This document shows, piece after piece, positions 1 to 10,321 of a stretch of DNA of 64,000 nucleotides. The notes under the pieces were generated by a model. It saw only the letters and a list, made by a program, of their open reading frames with translations, was not told the DNA's origin and did no database searches. The translations under genes and the position numbers were made by a program. The stretch is from Siphonodentalium dalli (Eukaryota > Mollusca > Scaphopoda > Gadilida > Siphonodentaliidae). The stretch spans positions 370,001 to 434,000 of the forward strand of contig CP136061.1 in assembly GCA_032622095.1 (NCBI GenBank). Reading direction: 5' to 3'. How positions within the stretch are numbered: the stretch's first letter is position 1; the number at the start of each line of letters is the position of its first letter.

Positions 1-590
1 AAGTCCTATCTCATATAGGACCGACATGGTTCCTAAGGGTGTAAGCCTTATCTCATATAGGACCGACATGGTTCCTAAGGGTGTAAGTCATATCTCATAT
101 AGGACCGACATGGTTCCTAAGGGTGTAAGTCATATCTCATATAGGACCGACATGGTTTCTAAGGGTGTAAGTCATATCTCATATAGGACCGACATGGTTC
201 CTAAGGGTGTAAGTCATACCTGTGTCATTTTATAAAGAACCAACATGGTGCCAACGCTTGTAATTCATATTATTCCATATAGGACCAATATGGTTTCTAG
301 ACGTGTAAGTCATATCATCTCATATATGACCAACATGGTTCCTAAGGTTTTTAGTCATATAATTCCAAACCGGGTTGGCATGGACCCTTGGCATCTACTA
401 TCAAGTGGACATGGGGCCCTAGGCTTGTATGCCATATCTCCTACTACCGGGTGGACATGGGACATATACTTTTAAGCCATATCATATATGGTGGAGATGG
501 GCCATAGGGTTGGAAGTCATATCATATACTACCTGGTGGAGATGGGCCATAGGCTTGTAAGCCATATCATCTACTATCAGGTATGGAAAC
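1..590. repeat. 42-bp minisatellite, decaying rightwards
   Basis: A 42-bp unit containing CATGGTTCCTAAGGGTGTAA and CATATAGGACCGA repeats almost perfectly from the window edge to about 225. It then degenerates, with indels and substitutions such as GACATGGGCC, to about 590. Because 42 is a multiple of 3, the array gives an open frame that repeats a 14-residue unit. I regard that frame as an artefact. The array probably continues left of the window. Confidence 0.9.
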
Positions 591-728
591 CATACATACA
601 TGTATGGTGATCTTATAAAAAATTCCAATGATTGCCATCAAGTCTTATAAAGACTGCATGTTCACATTCTGTTTCCCAAAAGCAGTAGATTATAAAGAGC
701 TCTCATATCAAACAGTGCATCTTTTAGT

Positions 729-861
729 TTAACCCTTTCAGTGCCAGTGATGTTAGAGCTCTTTCCATCAATGTATCACATTATTATAATCAATAAATTT
801 GAAAAATTATCAAGGAAATATGGGTTGATACAAAAATTGGATTTGGCACTGAAAGGGTTAA
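729..861. mobile_element. Small TTAA-flanked MITE, copy 1
   Basis: TTAA is followed by CCCTTTCAGTGCCA, and the other end is the inverse, TGGCACTGAAAGGG, followed by TTAA. The body is 125 bp and cannot code. A TTAA target with short inverted termini is the signature of piggyBac or Kolobok-type non-autonomous elements. The family assignment is inference. Confidence 0.75.
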
Positions 862-892
862 AGATCTCATATCAAACAGTGCATCTTTTAGT

Positions 893-1024
893 TTAACCCT
901 TTCAGTGCCAGTGATGTTAGAGCTCTTTCCACCAATGTATCACATTATTATAATCAATAAAATTGAAAAATTATCAAGGAAATATGGGTTGATACAAAAA
1001 TTGGACTTGCACTGAAAGTGTTAA
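893..1024. mobile_element. Small TTAA-flanked MITE, copy 2
   Basis: Near-identical to the copy at 729-861. The flanking sequence before it (ATCAAACAGTGCATCTTTTA) is also duplicated, so this is a ~164-bp tandem duplication of MITE plus flank, not a second insertion. The right terminus carries a change (CACTGAAAGTG for CACTGAAAGGG). Confidence 0.75.
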
Positions 1025-1120
1025 AGATCTGACAACAAAGGACTGATATGGTTTGTAATCTTTTTATTTCTCACACACAATATGGTAAATTACAAAATCA
1101 CTGAGTATACTATAGATAAA

Positions 1121-1378
1121 AGGTTAATTATCAGGAGGGCGCAGGGAGAAGTTAATTATCAGGAGGGCGCAGGGAGGAAATAATTATCAGGAGGGCGCAG
1201 GGAGGAAATAATTATCAGGAGGGTGCAGGGAGGAGTTAATTATCAGGAGGGAGCAGGGAGGAGTTAATTATCAGGAGGGCGCAGGGAGGAGTTAATTATC
1301 AGGAGGGTGCAGGGAGGAGTTAATTATCAGGAGGGCGCAGAGAGGAGTTAATTATCAGGAGGGTGCAGGGAGGAGTTG
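1121..1378. repeat. 28-bp minisatellite
   Basis: About nine copies of a 28-bp unit containing TTAATTATCAGGAGGGCGCA and GGGAGGAG. Units differ mainly by GGGCGCA versus GGGTGCA and by GTTAA versus AATAA. It is purine-rich on the plus strand. Confidence 0.9.
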
Positions 1379-1439
1379 TGATACTCGATAAGAAATTAGA
1401 CTTAATCTCTGATTATTATACCCCTTTTTTTTTTTTAAA

Positions 1440-2460
1440 GGGGGTATACTGTTTTGCACCTGTCCGTCCGTACGTCCGTCCGATGTCTGTTCATGTCATA
1501 ACTTGAACAATAGTGCTCGGATCTCAATGAAATTAGGTATGGATGTTCACTACTATGAGGACATTAAATAGAGTGTTCCATCGTTTTGTTCAGATTTTCC
1601 ATTCTAGAGTTATTCATCTTTGTTTATCTGGAAATGTTGAATTTTTGGTCCATCTGGTGTCTGTTCATGTCGTAACTTCAACAGTTGTGCTGGGATCTCA
1701 ATGGAATTTGGTATGGATGTTCACAATTATGAGGACATTAAATAGAGGGTTCCATTGTTTTGTTCGGATTTTCCATTCTAGAGTTATTCATCTTTGTTTA
1801 TCTGGAAATGTTGGTTTTTTGGTCCGTCTGGTGTCTGTTCATGTCATAACATGAACAGTAGTGCTCGGATCTCAATGAAATTTAGTATGGATGTTCACTA
1901 CTATGAGGGCATTCAATAGAGGGTTCCATCGTTTTGTTCGGATTTTCTATTCTAGAGTTATTCATCTTTGTTTATCTGGAAATGTTGGCTTTTTGGTCTC
2001 TGGTGTCTGTTCATGTCATAACTTCAACAGTTGTGCTGGGATCTCAATGAAATTTGGTATGGATGTTCACTACTATGAGGACATTAAAAATAGGGTTCCA
2101 TCGTTTTGTTCGGATTTTCCATTCTAGAGTTATACATCTTTGTTTATCTGGAAATGTTGGCTTTTTGGTCTGTCTGTTCATGTCGTAACTTCAACAGTTG
2201 TGCTGGGATCTCAATGAAATTTGGTATGGATGTTCACCACTGTGAGGACATTCAATAGGGGGTTCCATTGTTCTGTTTGGCTTTTCCATTCTAGAGTTAT
2301 TCAAGTTTGTTTATCTGGACATGTTGGCTGTTTGGTCCATCCGATGTCTGTTCAGGTCATAACTTGGAACAGTAATGCTTGGATCTCAATGAAATTTTGT
2401 ATGGATGTTCACCACTATGAGGACATTTAATGGCACATTCAACTGTTTTGTTGTTTTTTT
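1440..2460. repeat. ~174-bp tandem repeat next to GTCCGTCCG
   Basis: Six diverged copies of a ~174-bp unit; the block ATCTCAATGAAATT recurs near 1521, 1695, 1869, 2041, 2208 and 2383. The array starts just after TGTCCGTCCGTACGTCCGTC. GTCCGTC-rich starts with degenerate units also occur at 10322 and 32640 here. Open frames in it follow the repeat and are not genes. Confidence 0.8.
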
Positions 2461-2470
2461 TGTGCTATAG

Positions 2471-2957
2471 TTATTCATTTGTTATTAATTTAGCAGGCAT
2501 TCTGGCTGGACAGTAGATAAGACAGACATTCACATGAACAAAAACTAAAACAACATGCGGAAATATTTATAAAACCATACAAGATCATACAACACGTACA
2601 CAAACCAAAATCAACATGACAAATTTAGCAATACACTGACATACCATGCATAAACATTACAACAAAGACAAGTGGGATTCGGAATATATTGATGTGTGAC
2701 CAGATTAATGAGGTCTTGTCAATTACTGAGATAAATTGAAAAGAAATGATTGATGAATAATATTCTGCTTAATGAATATCGAAGAGGTCGAATTTGAGGC
2801 GAACTTGAGGCACTGCAAATGACTAAATTTAGGGCCGGTTTGGTGGGCATTTTAAATTCACGAATGTCCGTCTTGTCAGCGTAGCGACAGAAATAAAAGT
2901 GCCTGAAAACTTAATTACCGCCAAAATGAATGACTATAGTTTAGACAGTGAATCATA
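2471..2957. other. No recognisable feature
   Basis: AT-rich single-copy-looking sequence. I see no coding frame, RNA gene or repeat boundary. Confidence 0.5.
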
Positions 2958-3062
2958 CAGTAATGCTCTAAGTAATCGACTTCTTAACCACAGCAGAATT
3001 ATGGGAAACTTTGCAGGATTTAGTCGGAAATATGGCTTGTTGCCATTCATCGGAAAACTCTC
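2958..3062 (+). mobile_element. Half of the palindromic TA MITE (solo left arm)
   Basis: This matches the left arm of the palindromic elements at 7793, 13329 and 20574, from the terminus CAGTAATGC.CTAAGTAATC through GCAGAATTATGGG to CATCGGAAAACTCTC. It starts after TA. The right arm is absent, so it is a truncated or rearranged copy. Confidence 0.7.
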
Positions 3063-4065
3063 ACTTTAAAACAAACTTCAGCCCAAAATTTACTCGACGG
3101 GGAAGTCGTGTGAGATTGCCATTTAATCATATAGCGTGAATTCCAATCATAAAACCACTTTAGTGTCGGGGAAAATCGGATACATCTTCCCATTATTTTC
3201 TTGAAATAAACACGCCAGATCGGAAGTTGAAGGGACGTAACTCGCATGACAATAAACAAGATCTAGTTTCCGGGCGGCGAACCGATAATGAACTAGGCTT
3301 CTCATTATCGGCCCGCTGTTTAGGTAACAATACGCTATTTGGAACGCCCCGAAAAACATCAATGGCCTAGAGAACGCCCTATAAAGTGGTAATAATAATT
3401 ATTGATGCATGCTTACCACGGTAATACCACCTGAGAATTAGCTTATTTGTAAACAAATAATGACCATGTATGTTAAAATGTCTGAATACATGGTTAACGA
3501 CGTTATATTGGACATGTTAATTTGTAGATTATTAAGATATCATGCGATCTGTTAGATGGAAACTCACTTATTTTGATGTGTTAATAAACTCAACCTGGAC
3601 GAGTACAAGAAAAACTCATACTGTACACAACATTGTATAATGACATTTTTATTATCCATCTCTATGTTTATCCAAATTTTGGGAATACAACTTTTGTGGT
3701 TATTTTTGGTATTTGTCAGCACTTAATTCTCTATAAAAGCCTGTATTATGATCATCAGAAAACATGATTTGGAATAGTAAACACGGAAATGAAAAAAAAA
3801 CTCAGTGCGGAAGTGAAACATCTGCTAAATCCAACAGTGTTGCGCGTGCATCACAATTTCACCGATTCATTTCGCAATAGAGTTAATTCGTGACATCACA
3901 GAGTCCCGATAAAAAGTCATATTGCACACTTGGGAGTCCAATATGACATTCAGGAGTCCAATATGACTTTTTCCCTGATTATCACGTGGCAGCTTTTGCC
4001 CAATCAGAAATAGTGTTAGTTAAGGGATCGATAATAATATATATATCTGTTTCCAATTTTTTCAG
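3063..4065. other. Probable intron upstream of the phosphatase exon
   Basis: No coding signal is visible on either strand. The stretch ends in a polypyrimidine tract and AG (TTTCCAATTTTTTCAG at 4050-4065), the splice acceptor of the next exon. No phosphatase catalytic motif (HCSAGxGR) is seen between 1 and 4065, so the catalytic exons lie left of the window. Confidence 0.5.
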
Positions 4066-4245
4066 GACCAGTATAAATTTCTGCATGAGGCAGTTAACAA
4101 GGCATTTATAGACAGAACGTATGACACATTTCCAAACCCAACACCGGCTACTTACTACCAACTGAAGAGGCATGAATCTGCTGACATGTATTCGAACGTG
4201 ACCCAAGATGGAGACAATGTGTATGATGAACTCAGTGCTGTCTGA
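4066..4245 (+). CDS. Last coding exon of a receptor-type protein tyrosine phosphatase
   Basis: The exon begins in phase 0 after a good acceptor and encodes 59 residues and a stop. It starts DQYKFLHEAV, which matches the C-terminal helix of classical PTP domains (consensus DQYxFIHxAL), just after the catalytic core. The remainder is a cytoplasmic tail of about 45 residues with tyrosine motifs: YYQL at residues 30-33, YSNV at 42-45 and YDEL at 53-56. The spacing YxxV-x7-YxxL resembles an ITAM (Yxx[IL]-x6-8-Yxx[IL]), and YSN also fits a Grb2-type SH2 site. PTPs dephosphorylate phosphotyrosine; a tail like this could recruit SH2 proteins, but that is inference. Catalytic exons lie outside the window, so the subtype cannot be named. 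The call rests on a short match. Confidence 0.7.
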   Translation, partial: DQYKFLHEAVNKAFIDRTYDTFPNPTPATYYQLKRHESADMYSNVTQDGDNVYDELSAV

Positions 4246-4503
4246 TAGAGGAACCAGTCTTTATTTTCCAGCTTATATTAACATGGCTAAAGATGCAGAC
4301 AGTGCATATAATGATATCCGCACCGTAAGATAGAGGAAGCAGCCTATACTAAAGTGGTCAGTGATGTAGGCACTATATAGGATGAAATCAGCATTGCCTG
4401 CTTATGAAACCAGTCTATATTAACATCACGGGAGATGGAGAGATAATATATAAATGAAATCCATTATAATTGACTGGATATTGATGCAGACAGTGTCTAT
4501 AAT
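4246..4503 (+). repeat. Four decayed copies of the phosphatase tail motif after the stop
   Basis: After the stop, sequences related to the YxNV-x7-YDEL coding block recur with first-tyrosine codons at 4274, 4345, 4416 and 4465. In all of them a second tyrosine position lies exactly 33 nt later. Copy 1 reads YINMAKDADSAYNDI. In copy 2 the second tyrosine codon is TAG, followed by codons for DEI. Copy 3 has one extra A after the second tyrosine. Copy 4 has an internal TGA. Copy spacing (85, 71, 71, 49 nt) puts them out of frame with the exon, so they are not translated as one run. Confidence 0.75.
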
Positions 4504-4643
4504 GTGGGGATACAAGATGAATGTTTTTGATGAATAAGGGATGTTGATCTGCATCATGTGAGAGTTAAATACAGAACCGCCGCCTCCTCTTAAGTTATTA
4601 ATCTGATATATCAGATTACTAATCTGCTTTCACATATCACTTA

Positions 4644-5860
4644 TGGCGCGTTCACATGTAGCTGCAAGAAAATATCTGCAAGAAAATATCAGGTACAATT
4701 GCACACTGATATTTTCTTGCTGCAAAGATTATGCCCGTGAAAACGCGGCGGTTTAGACGGCATTGATTGAGCTCAATCAGAACAGTATTAGTCATGCTGG
4801 TTCAAGTGAATTGCATCCGGTAAACAACCTATAGTCCATTTTGGCAATTCATAGCTTTATGAAGTTTCCAAACCAACTGTTGACATGTATTACCGAAGTC
4901 GGGTGGGATGAGGCACCCACCGACCTGTAGCAACGTTACTGATCCCATGCATAAAGACCTTCTACATAATGAGAAAGTGGTCACGTTATTAAGAAATTTG
5001 GAAATGTTATAATTTCATAGTACATGCATGTGGGGTGACAAAAGTTATTATGGTTTTGTGGCAAATCGGATGACCCCACCACATATGAAGTTTTCCAGAG
5101 AATGTTGCTTGTTTCATGGGGCTGTAGTGTATATTACGTTACCGAACTTACATGGGGACATGAGTCCCCCGCCAACTATGGTCAAAGTTTTCACCAGTTG
5201 GAAACAATGTTAGTTGGAAATTTCACACCAACAATGAGATTGTTCTGGTAGTCTGATTTTTCAACCATTAATGTATGTGGAATTAGTGGTTTTAGACCAA
5301 CATTTGCATTTCTTTCTACTTTGGTCAAAATATTGGTTTGGAATTTCTTCTAGGCCCCTCCCTCGCCAGTGTCCGTCCAGTCAAAATTCAAGGCATGTGA
5401 GGTACCAGATGGGAAATTCAAAGACGATGGGAGGTGTGCAAATTGAATTATGTGATCTTGGGTCTTTGGCCTGATTCAAGAGGGGTGCAGTTGGAAATCC
5501 ATGGACATCCTCCATCAGCGGAAACCCTCAAAAGATATACGTCCCCATACATATCCATATAATAGTTCAGCGATTATGTCAAACAATCCAAAATGGAATT
5601 ACGAAGTCAATTGTTGAAACAGGCGATAATATTGATGGATCATAACTCGAGTGAGTGAACGGTTACCAGCGTGTCCATTATAGAGATTATTTAATAGATA
5701 CCTATGACCACCAATCGAGTTGAACATATATTACCCACAGGCGATAACACCAGTTTATTGCCTCCATCGAATATGTTCCTGTATTATTTTTTTTTTCATT
5801 GGTCAAGTAAGTCACATGGGGCATACCTGATATTTTCTTGCCCGTCATGTGTACGCGCCA
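4644..5860. mobile_element. TIR element with TTA target duplication (PIF/Harbinger-like)
   Basis: The left end reads TGGCGCGTTCACATG, and the right end, reversed, reads TGGCGCGTACACATG and continues with GCAAGAAAATATC. Both ends abut TTA. A 3-bp TTA/TWA target and a GCGCGTTCACA-type terminus fit PIF/Harbinger elements. It has no transposase frame, so it is non-autonomous. A hairpin with TGATATTTTCTTGC lies near the left end (4675-4735). Its right boundary touches the next element. Confidence 0.65.
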
Positions 5861-5864
5861 TTAA

Positions 5865-7297
5865 CTCTTTCCCTGCCACCCGCCACCCCAGACGTACCCC
5901 CCAGTGCCACGCTTCCTGTACATATATCCATGTATTTCAGGTATATATGGGTAATACATTATATCTCAAGCAGTTTCTAATATAATTAGTTGAAACTTCA
6001 CATGTATATAGACATAGGTATACCCTGTCAAATGCCGCCGTGGACACGCCCACCAAGGTCACGTGACATTGGTGGCCATCTTGGATTAGTGGCTATTTGC
6101 CAGTATATGTACAGTTTGTGTGGGTATGAATGGGTGTGTTGTTTGTTTTCTAATTTTCAACCCAATTATACGATGTCCAACAGTAAGGTACACGGGAGTA
6201 ACCTATATGAACCCACTTTGGACATAAAATAGGTCACGTGACCTTGGCGTCCATCTTTTATTTATGCAAGTTGCCATCTATTTGTAGCAAAATGGGATAC
6301 AATGGCGCACTTTGTTGAGTTCGTGCTTTGTTGCTTGAATATTCCCTGATAGGTACAATTCCAAATATATATATATATAACCATACCCATATGTATATAT
6401 ACCTGCAGGGGGTCATATGACCCTGCTCCGCCCCTTATAAGTCACGTGATCTTGACGGCCATATTGAATTTCAGGAAAATTGGGTTTTACGATGATTTAT
6501 GTGAATTATATGGGTCACGCGGGCGTACGAATGGTCAACTCACCAGCATAATAAATTTAGTTGCCTGTTATCACCACTGGAAAACGATACAATAGACAAG
6601 AGTTGTTCAAAACCAGTAAAGGTGTATTATAAATAATAGGTATAAGTATCTTATGCAGGCGCAGGCGCCCCTCGATCATTAGAGTATAGAGGTTAGTTAC
6701 CCACCCGCCACCCTATCCCGCCACCCATAGTATCTTATGCGCCGCAGGCGCCCCTATAGAGGCTACTGCCCACATAAATAATAGGTATAAGTATATTATG
6801 CGCCGCAGGCACCCCTCGATCATTAGAGTATAGAGGTTAGTTACCCACCCACCACCCCATCCCGCCACCCATAGTATCTTATGCGCCGCAGGCGCCCCTA
6901 TAGAGGCTACTGCCACATAAATAATAGGTATAAGTATCTTATGCGCCGCAGACGCCCCTCGATCATTAGAGTATAGAGGTAATAACAATAACTTCTTCAG
7001 TCCTGAGTCTTTTATGAGCAGCCATTTTCGACTGATAACCACGTGCTAACAACAATGACGCAATATTCCGGCTCTGACTGTACTCCCATAACGTCAGAAA
7101 TAGCATGACCTTGAGGACATTTTCACTTTAAATTGTTCGCAAGCAACAGTACTACAGATAAATACATTGTACACTGTCAAACATGCCGGAAAGAATAGAG
7201 TTATATCCCATACATTAGACTACATACCAAATTCGCAAAAATGCGCGATTGGCAGCATCTTCGAGTTCGCATTTATGCTCGTTTGGCAGCGAAAGAG
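5865..7297. mobile_element. 1.43-kb TTAA-flanked TIR element
   Basis: The ends are CTCTTTCCCTGCCA and, inverted, CTCTTTCGCTGCCA, each next to TTAA. The pattern resembles the small MITEs at 729 and 893 (CCCTTTCAGTGCCA), suggesting one superfamily. No transposase is visible. It carries an internal ~144-bp tandem repeat. GTCACGTGAC-like sequence recurs near 6055, 6230 and 6440. Confidence 0.7.
6630..6985. repeat. ~144-bp tandem repeat, about 2.4 copies
   Basis: The units begin near 6632, 6777 and 6919 with AATAATAGGTATAAGTAT and contain CTTATGCGCCGCAGGCGCCC and CGATCATTAGAGTATAGAGG. The array lies inside the TTAA element. Confidence 0.8.
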
Positions 7298-7301
7298 TTA
7301 A

Positions 7302-7790
7302 TGTGATGTTGAATACCATTGTAGAATTGACGAAATCCTATCCATATGACATATAAACAAGGTGAATTATTGACTGAATAGTGTTTGAACGATTAACTTA
7401 TATGGTAAACATTAACGCAGATGTGATAATGAGAATGATGTTGATGACAGATGATGAAAATTAAATTCATTAAATACCAGCATTGTATATGTGGATTATA
7501 TTGCACTTAGCACATTGTATATACATCGCGTATCTCTTCGTAACATGTGAATTCATGTCATATAGAGAAATAAAACAACCATGACGCCATCACCGAAAAT
7601 ATATCTTATGTATCATGTTTTTCTTTGTTTGTTCACGTTTTGTACATATAACAGGTTCCATACATTCCATCTCAATTTTTATAAAGACTTAAATCATCAT
7701 CTATTGTTAAGAAATGTCTTACTAGAGCCTTATTCACTGCAGGTCATTTCAGTCCCCAAGTTGTGGAAAACTAGATTCAAATACCATGCC
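7302..7790. other. No recognisable feature
   Basis: AT-rich sequence with a chance open frame across its end and into the neighbouring MITE. That frame has no family resemblance and runs through a repeat, so I do not call a gene. Confidence 0.45.
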
Positions 7791-7792
7791 TA

Positions 7793-8005
7793 CAGTAATC
7801 CCCTAAGTAATCAACCCCTTCACCACAGTAGAATTATGGGTAACTTTTCAGGATTTAGTCGGAAATATGGCTTGTTGCCATTCATCGGAAAGCTCTCGGG
7901 GAGAGCTTCCCGATGAATGTCAACAAGCCATATTTCCGACTAAATCCTGAAAAATTACCCATAATTCTGCTGTGGTTATGGAGTCGATTAGTTAGGGCAT
8001 TACTG
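7793..8005. mobile_element. Palindromic MITE with TA target (Tc1/mariner-like)
   Basis: A nearly perfect 213-bp inverted repeat with only a few bases between the arms. It is flanked by TA on both sides and starts CAGTAATCCCCTAAGTAATC; the arms contain GGATTTAGTCGGAAATATGG. TA targets and a CAGT start fit Tc1/mariner-type MITEs. Related copies lie at 13329 and 20574, and a half copy at 2958. Confidence 0.8.
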
Positions 8006-8009
8006 TAAC

Positions 8010-9148
8010 TCCTTGTTTCAAAATATTTCAATCCCCGCTTGCAACTCAATATATTGTGACGATCGGCATCACTCAATAATCGGCTATTACGCTTTATCGG
8101 CTTTTCTCAGCCTTTTCTCTATATTGGGATTTCCATACAGCGAAATGTTTTAACTTTATTCTAAGAGTATGATTATGTCTATTTAAAATAAATTGTGCAA
8201 GGTTGCGGCCATTTTTAAAGTTACGTAACTCGACCGTTACTATTTCACGCGCTTTGTGGAAATAAATAATTCTATAGATCTTTGCGTTTAGTTATGCCAT
8301 ATCAGTCACTTTCATCAATACCATTTTATTAATGAATTAAGTGAACGCTGTACATGAAAGTGTCATCACATTAATTAATTTACATAATGTACCATTGTGA
8401 GCCAAAGTCACTACATCTACATTCAACCCATTTATCCTCATTGTTGTGTTGAATCCATTATGCATATAACATTATATCGTGTGACTGGCGGTCCTTTATG
8501 TGGAGTCACGTTCCTTTGGTGAACCACTCATTACCATCATATTACCTAGTAAAAACTAGGGCATTATTGGAGTTGGCAAAAGGTATCAATTATAGACACA
8601 GATTACCTGGCTGATGAAAACTCATTTTCTCATAATTGGACATACAGTGCAGAGGTTACCTGGCTGATGAAAACTCATTTTCTCATAATTGGACATACAG
8701 TGAAACCTGCTTTGAGCTTTGTATTCATATTCATTTTTCATTATTCATTGTTGATTTTTCTTGAGCTTGTTAGTAAAATTATCAATCAATTGTTATTCAT
8801 TACATGCAATCAGACAGATAAGTTATATTTATACATTGCAAGTTATTCTTACATAAATTATATATTTTTTCATACATCTCACTGATTGTAGTTCATGGGG
8901 GTCGGTTCCCATTACAGGGTTGGGATAGCAGGTCCTCACCATCTCTCTCATTTGCAACAGCAATAATCTTATTTCAATGTGAATTTCCTTCACACATTGT
9001 ATGCTATAGATGCAATTGTAATTTTATCTGACAAATATGGAAAAGTGTATAGAATTTACATGAAGCATTCATAGATTGCATTTCCTTTATCCCGTTGACT
9101 GAGGGGAGGGGCTGTTTGTAGATACAGTCATAACATACTGGTGTCAGA
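8010..9148. other. Intergenic, with a 56-bp tandem duplication at 8598-8702
   Basis: ACCTGGCTGATGAAAACTCA through TTGGACATACAGTG occurs twice in a row with an identical core of nearly 50 bp. The rest is AT-rich with no coding signal. A small hairpin, CCTAGTAAAAACTAGG, lies near 8545. Confidence 0.6.
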
Positions 9149-10109
9149 TTCTGATTTTAAATTGAGTGAAACTGCAAGGCTTGTGAAATTAATACTATGA
9201 AGTCCTTGCATGGCCACTGGTTATTCATGTCATAGTAAAAATGCTTGAGAAACATCGGTCAATAGATCGGTTTCACTTAAATGAATGCATTTAATCTCTG
9301 ATCAAAAAGATATTGAGAAATACAAGTTGTCAAGAAATATACAACAGATTGAGAATATTACTTAGCACTTATCCATTACATTATAATTGGAGCTGCAGTT
9401 GGCATCTAACAAAAACAAATTTAAACAAAGGATTACTTTTTTATTTTATTTTTATTTTTTATTAATATTTTTATTTAGGTCTAAATACATAGTCATGTTT
9501 TACATGTCATTTAAGTAATAATCATGTGATTTTGAATGAATATCATTCTTGAATAAATAATATGTCGCGTTTTAGTAAATCATACTATAATATACATATA
9601 TCTATCAGCTTATATATATATAAAGGAGGATTATTCATTAGTCTTCTGACAGCTCATATGGAAAGCATGGTATTGTAAAGATCCACAAATATCCTGATAC
9701 CACTTATTCTTAATAATAGGAACAGCGTTTATAGTTGAATAATTGGTTGACTAAAGTAGAGTGGTTTTCGATTCTCTGTATGTGTCACACCCATAACTTT
9801 TACTAATAAATGCATCTTGTGAATGGGATGAAGAAGATTTCTCTGCCATTATCTTGTCAAAATTAAATTATTTACCACATTGTGTGGTATATTACTTAAT
9901 GTAAAAACAATCATCAAATGTGGGCCCGAATATGCATTGTGTTATTTTATATTTTATGGATTTGCTCCTTGTAATTTTGACATCGATGTTTTTGTGAGGG
10001 TTTTATTTGTTTACCCCTCTATTTTTCCCGTACACCTGGTAATAAAAAAACATGCTATTACACATAGCTAGTTTGGTAAGTTGCTTGCTTTGTTCCTGGA
10101 AATTGAACA

Positions 10110-10321
10110 GCGAGAGATGTTGCCACTTATTGCATATCAAACGTGTCAAACAAACTACCAATTCTGGAGAGCACGTGTGAAAAGGATCTCGGTGTTAATG
10201 TGGATAACAAACTGAAATTCGACATTCACATATACTCGATATGCAATAAAGCACATTTGTTCATCAGTGTTCTAAATAGAACGTTCATTGCATTAGATCC
10301 GAACATGTTTAGTAGTTTTTA
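10110..10321 (+). pseudogene. Non-LTR retrotransposon reverse transcriptase, upstream fragment (unit 1)
   Basis: One frame reads ESTCEKDLGVNVDNKLKFDI and then HNKAH-like and NRTFIALDPNMF-like sequence. The block EKDLGVxxDxxLKFxxHI followed by a K-A region and R-F is typical just after the palm domain in CR1/Jockey-type ORF2 proteins. The frame is cut at 10321 by the TIR element and resumes at about 12900. Upstream RT motifs such as YADD are absent, so this is a 5'-truncated relic. Confidence 0.75.

Noticed and set aside
26-235. 69-codon open frame repeating MVPKGVSHISYRTD
   Set aside because: It is the translation of a 42-bp minisatellite (a multiple of 3) and has no gene context.
1543-2430. 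Several open frames in the ~174-bp array
   Set aside because: They follow the repeat units and decay with them; no start or splice logic.
7581-7916. 111-codon plus-strand frame
   Set aside because: Its last third lies in the palindromic MITE and the rest matches nothing I know.
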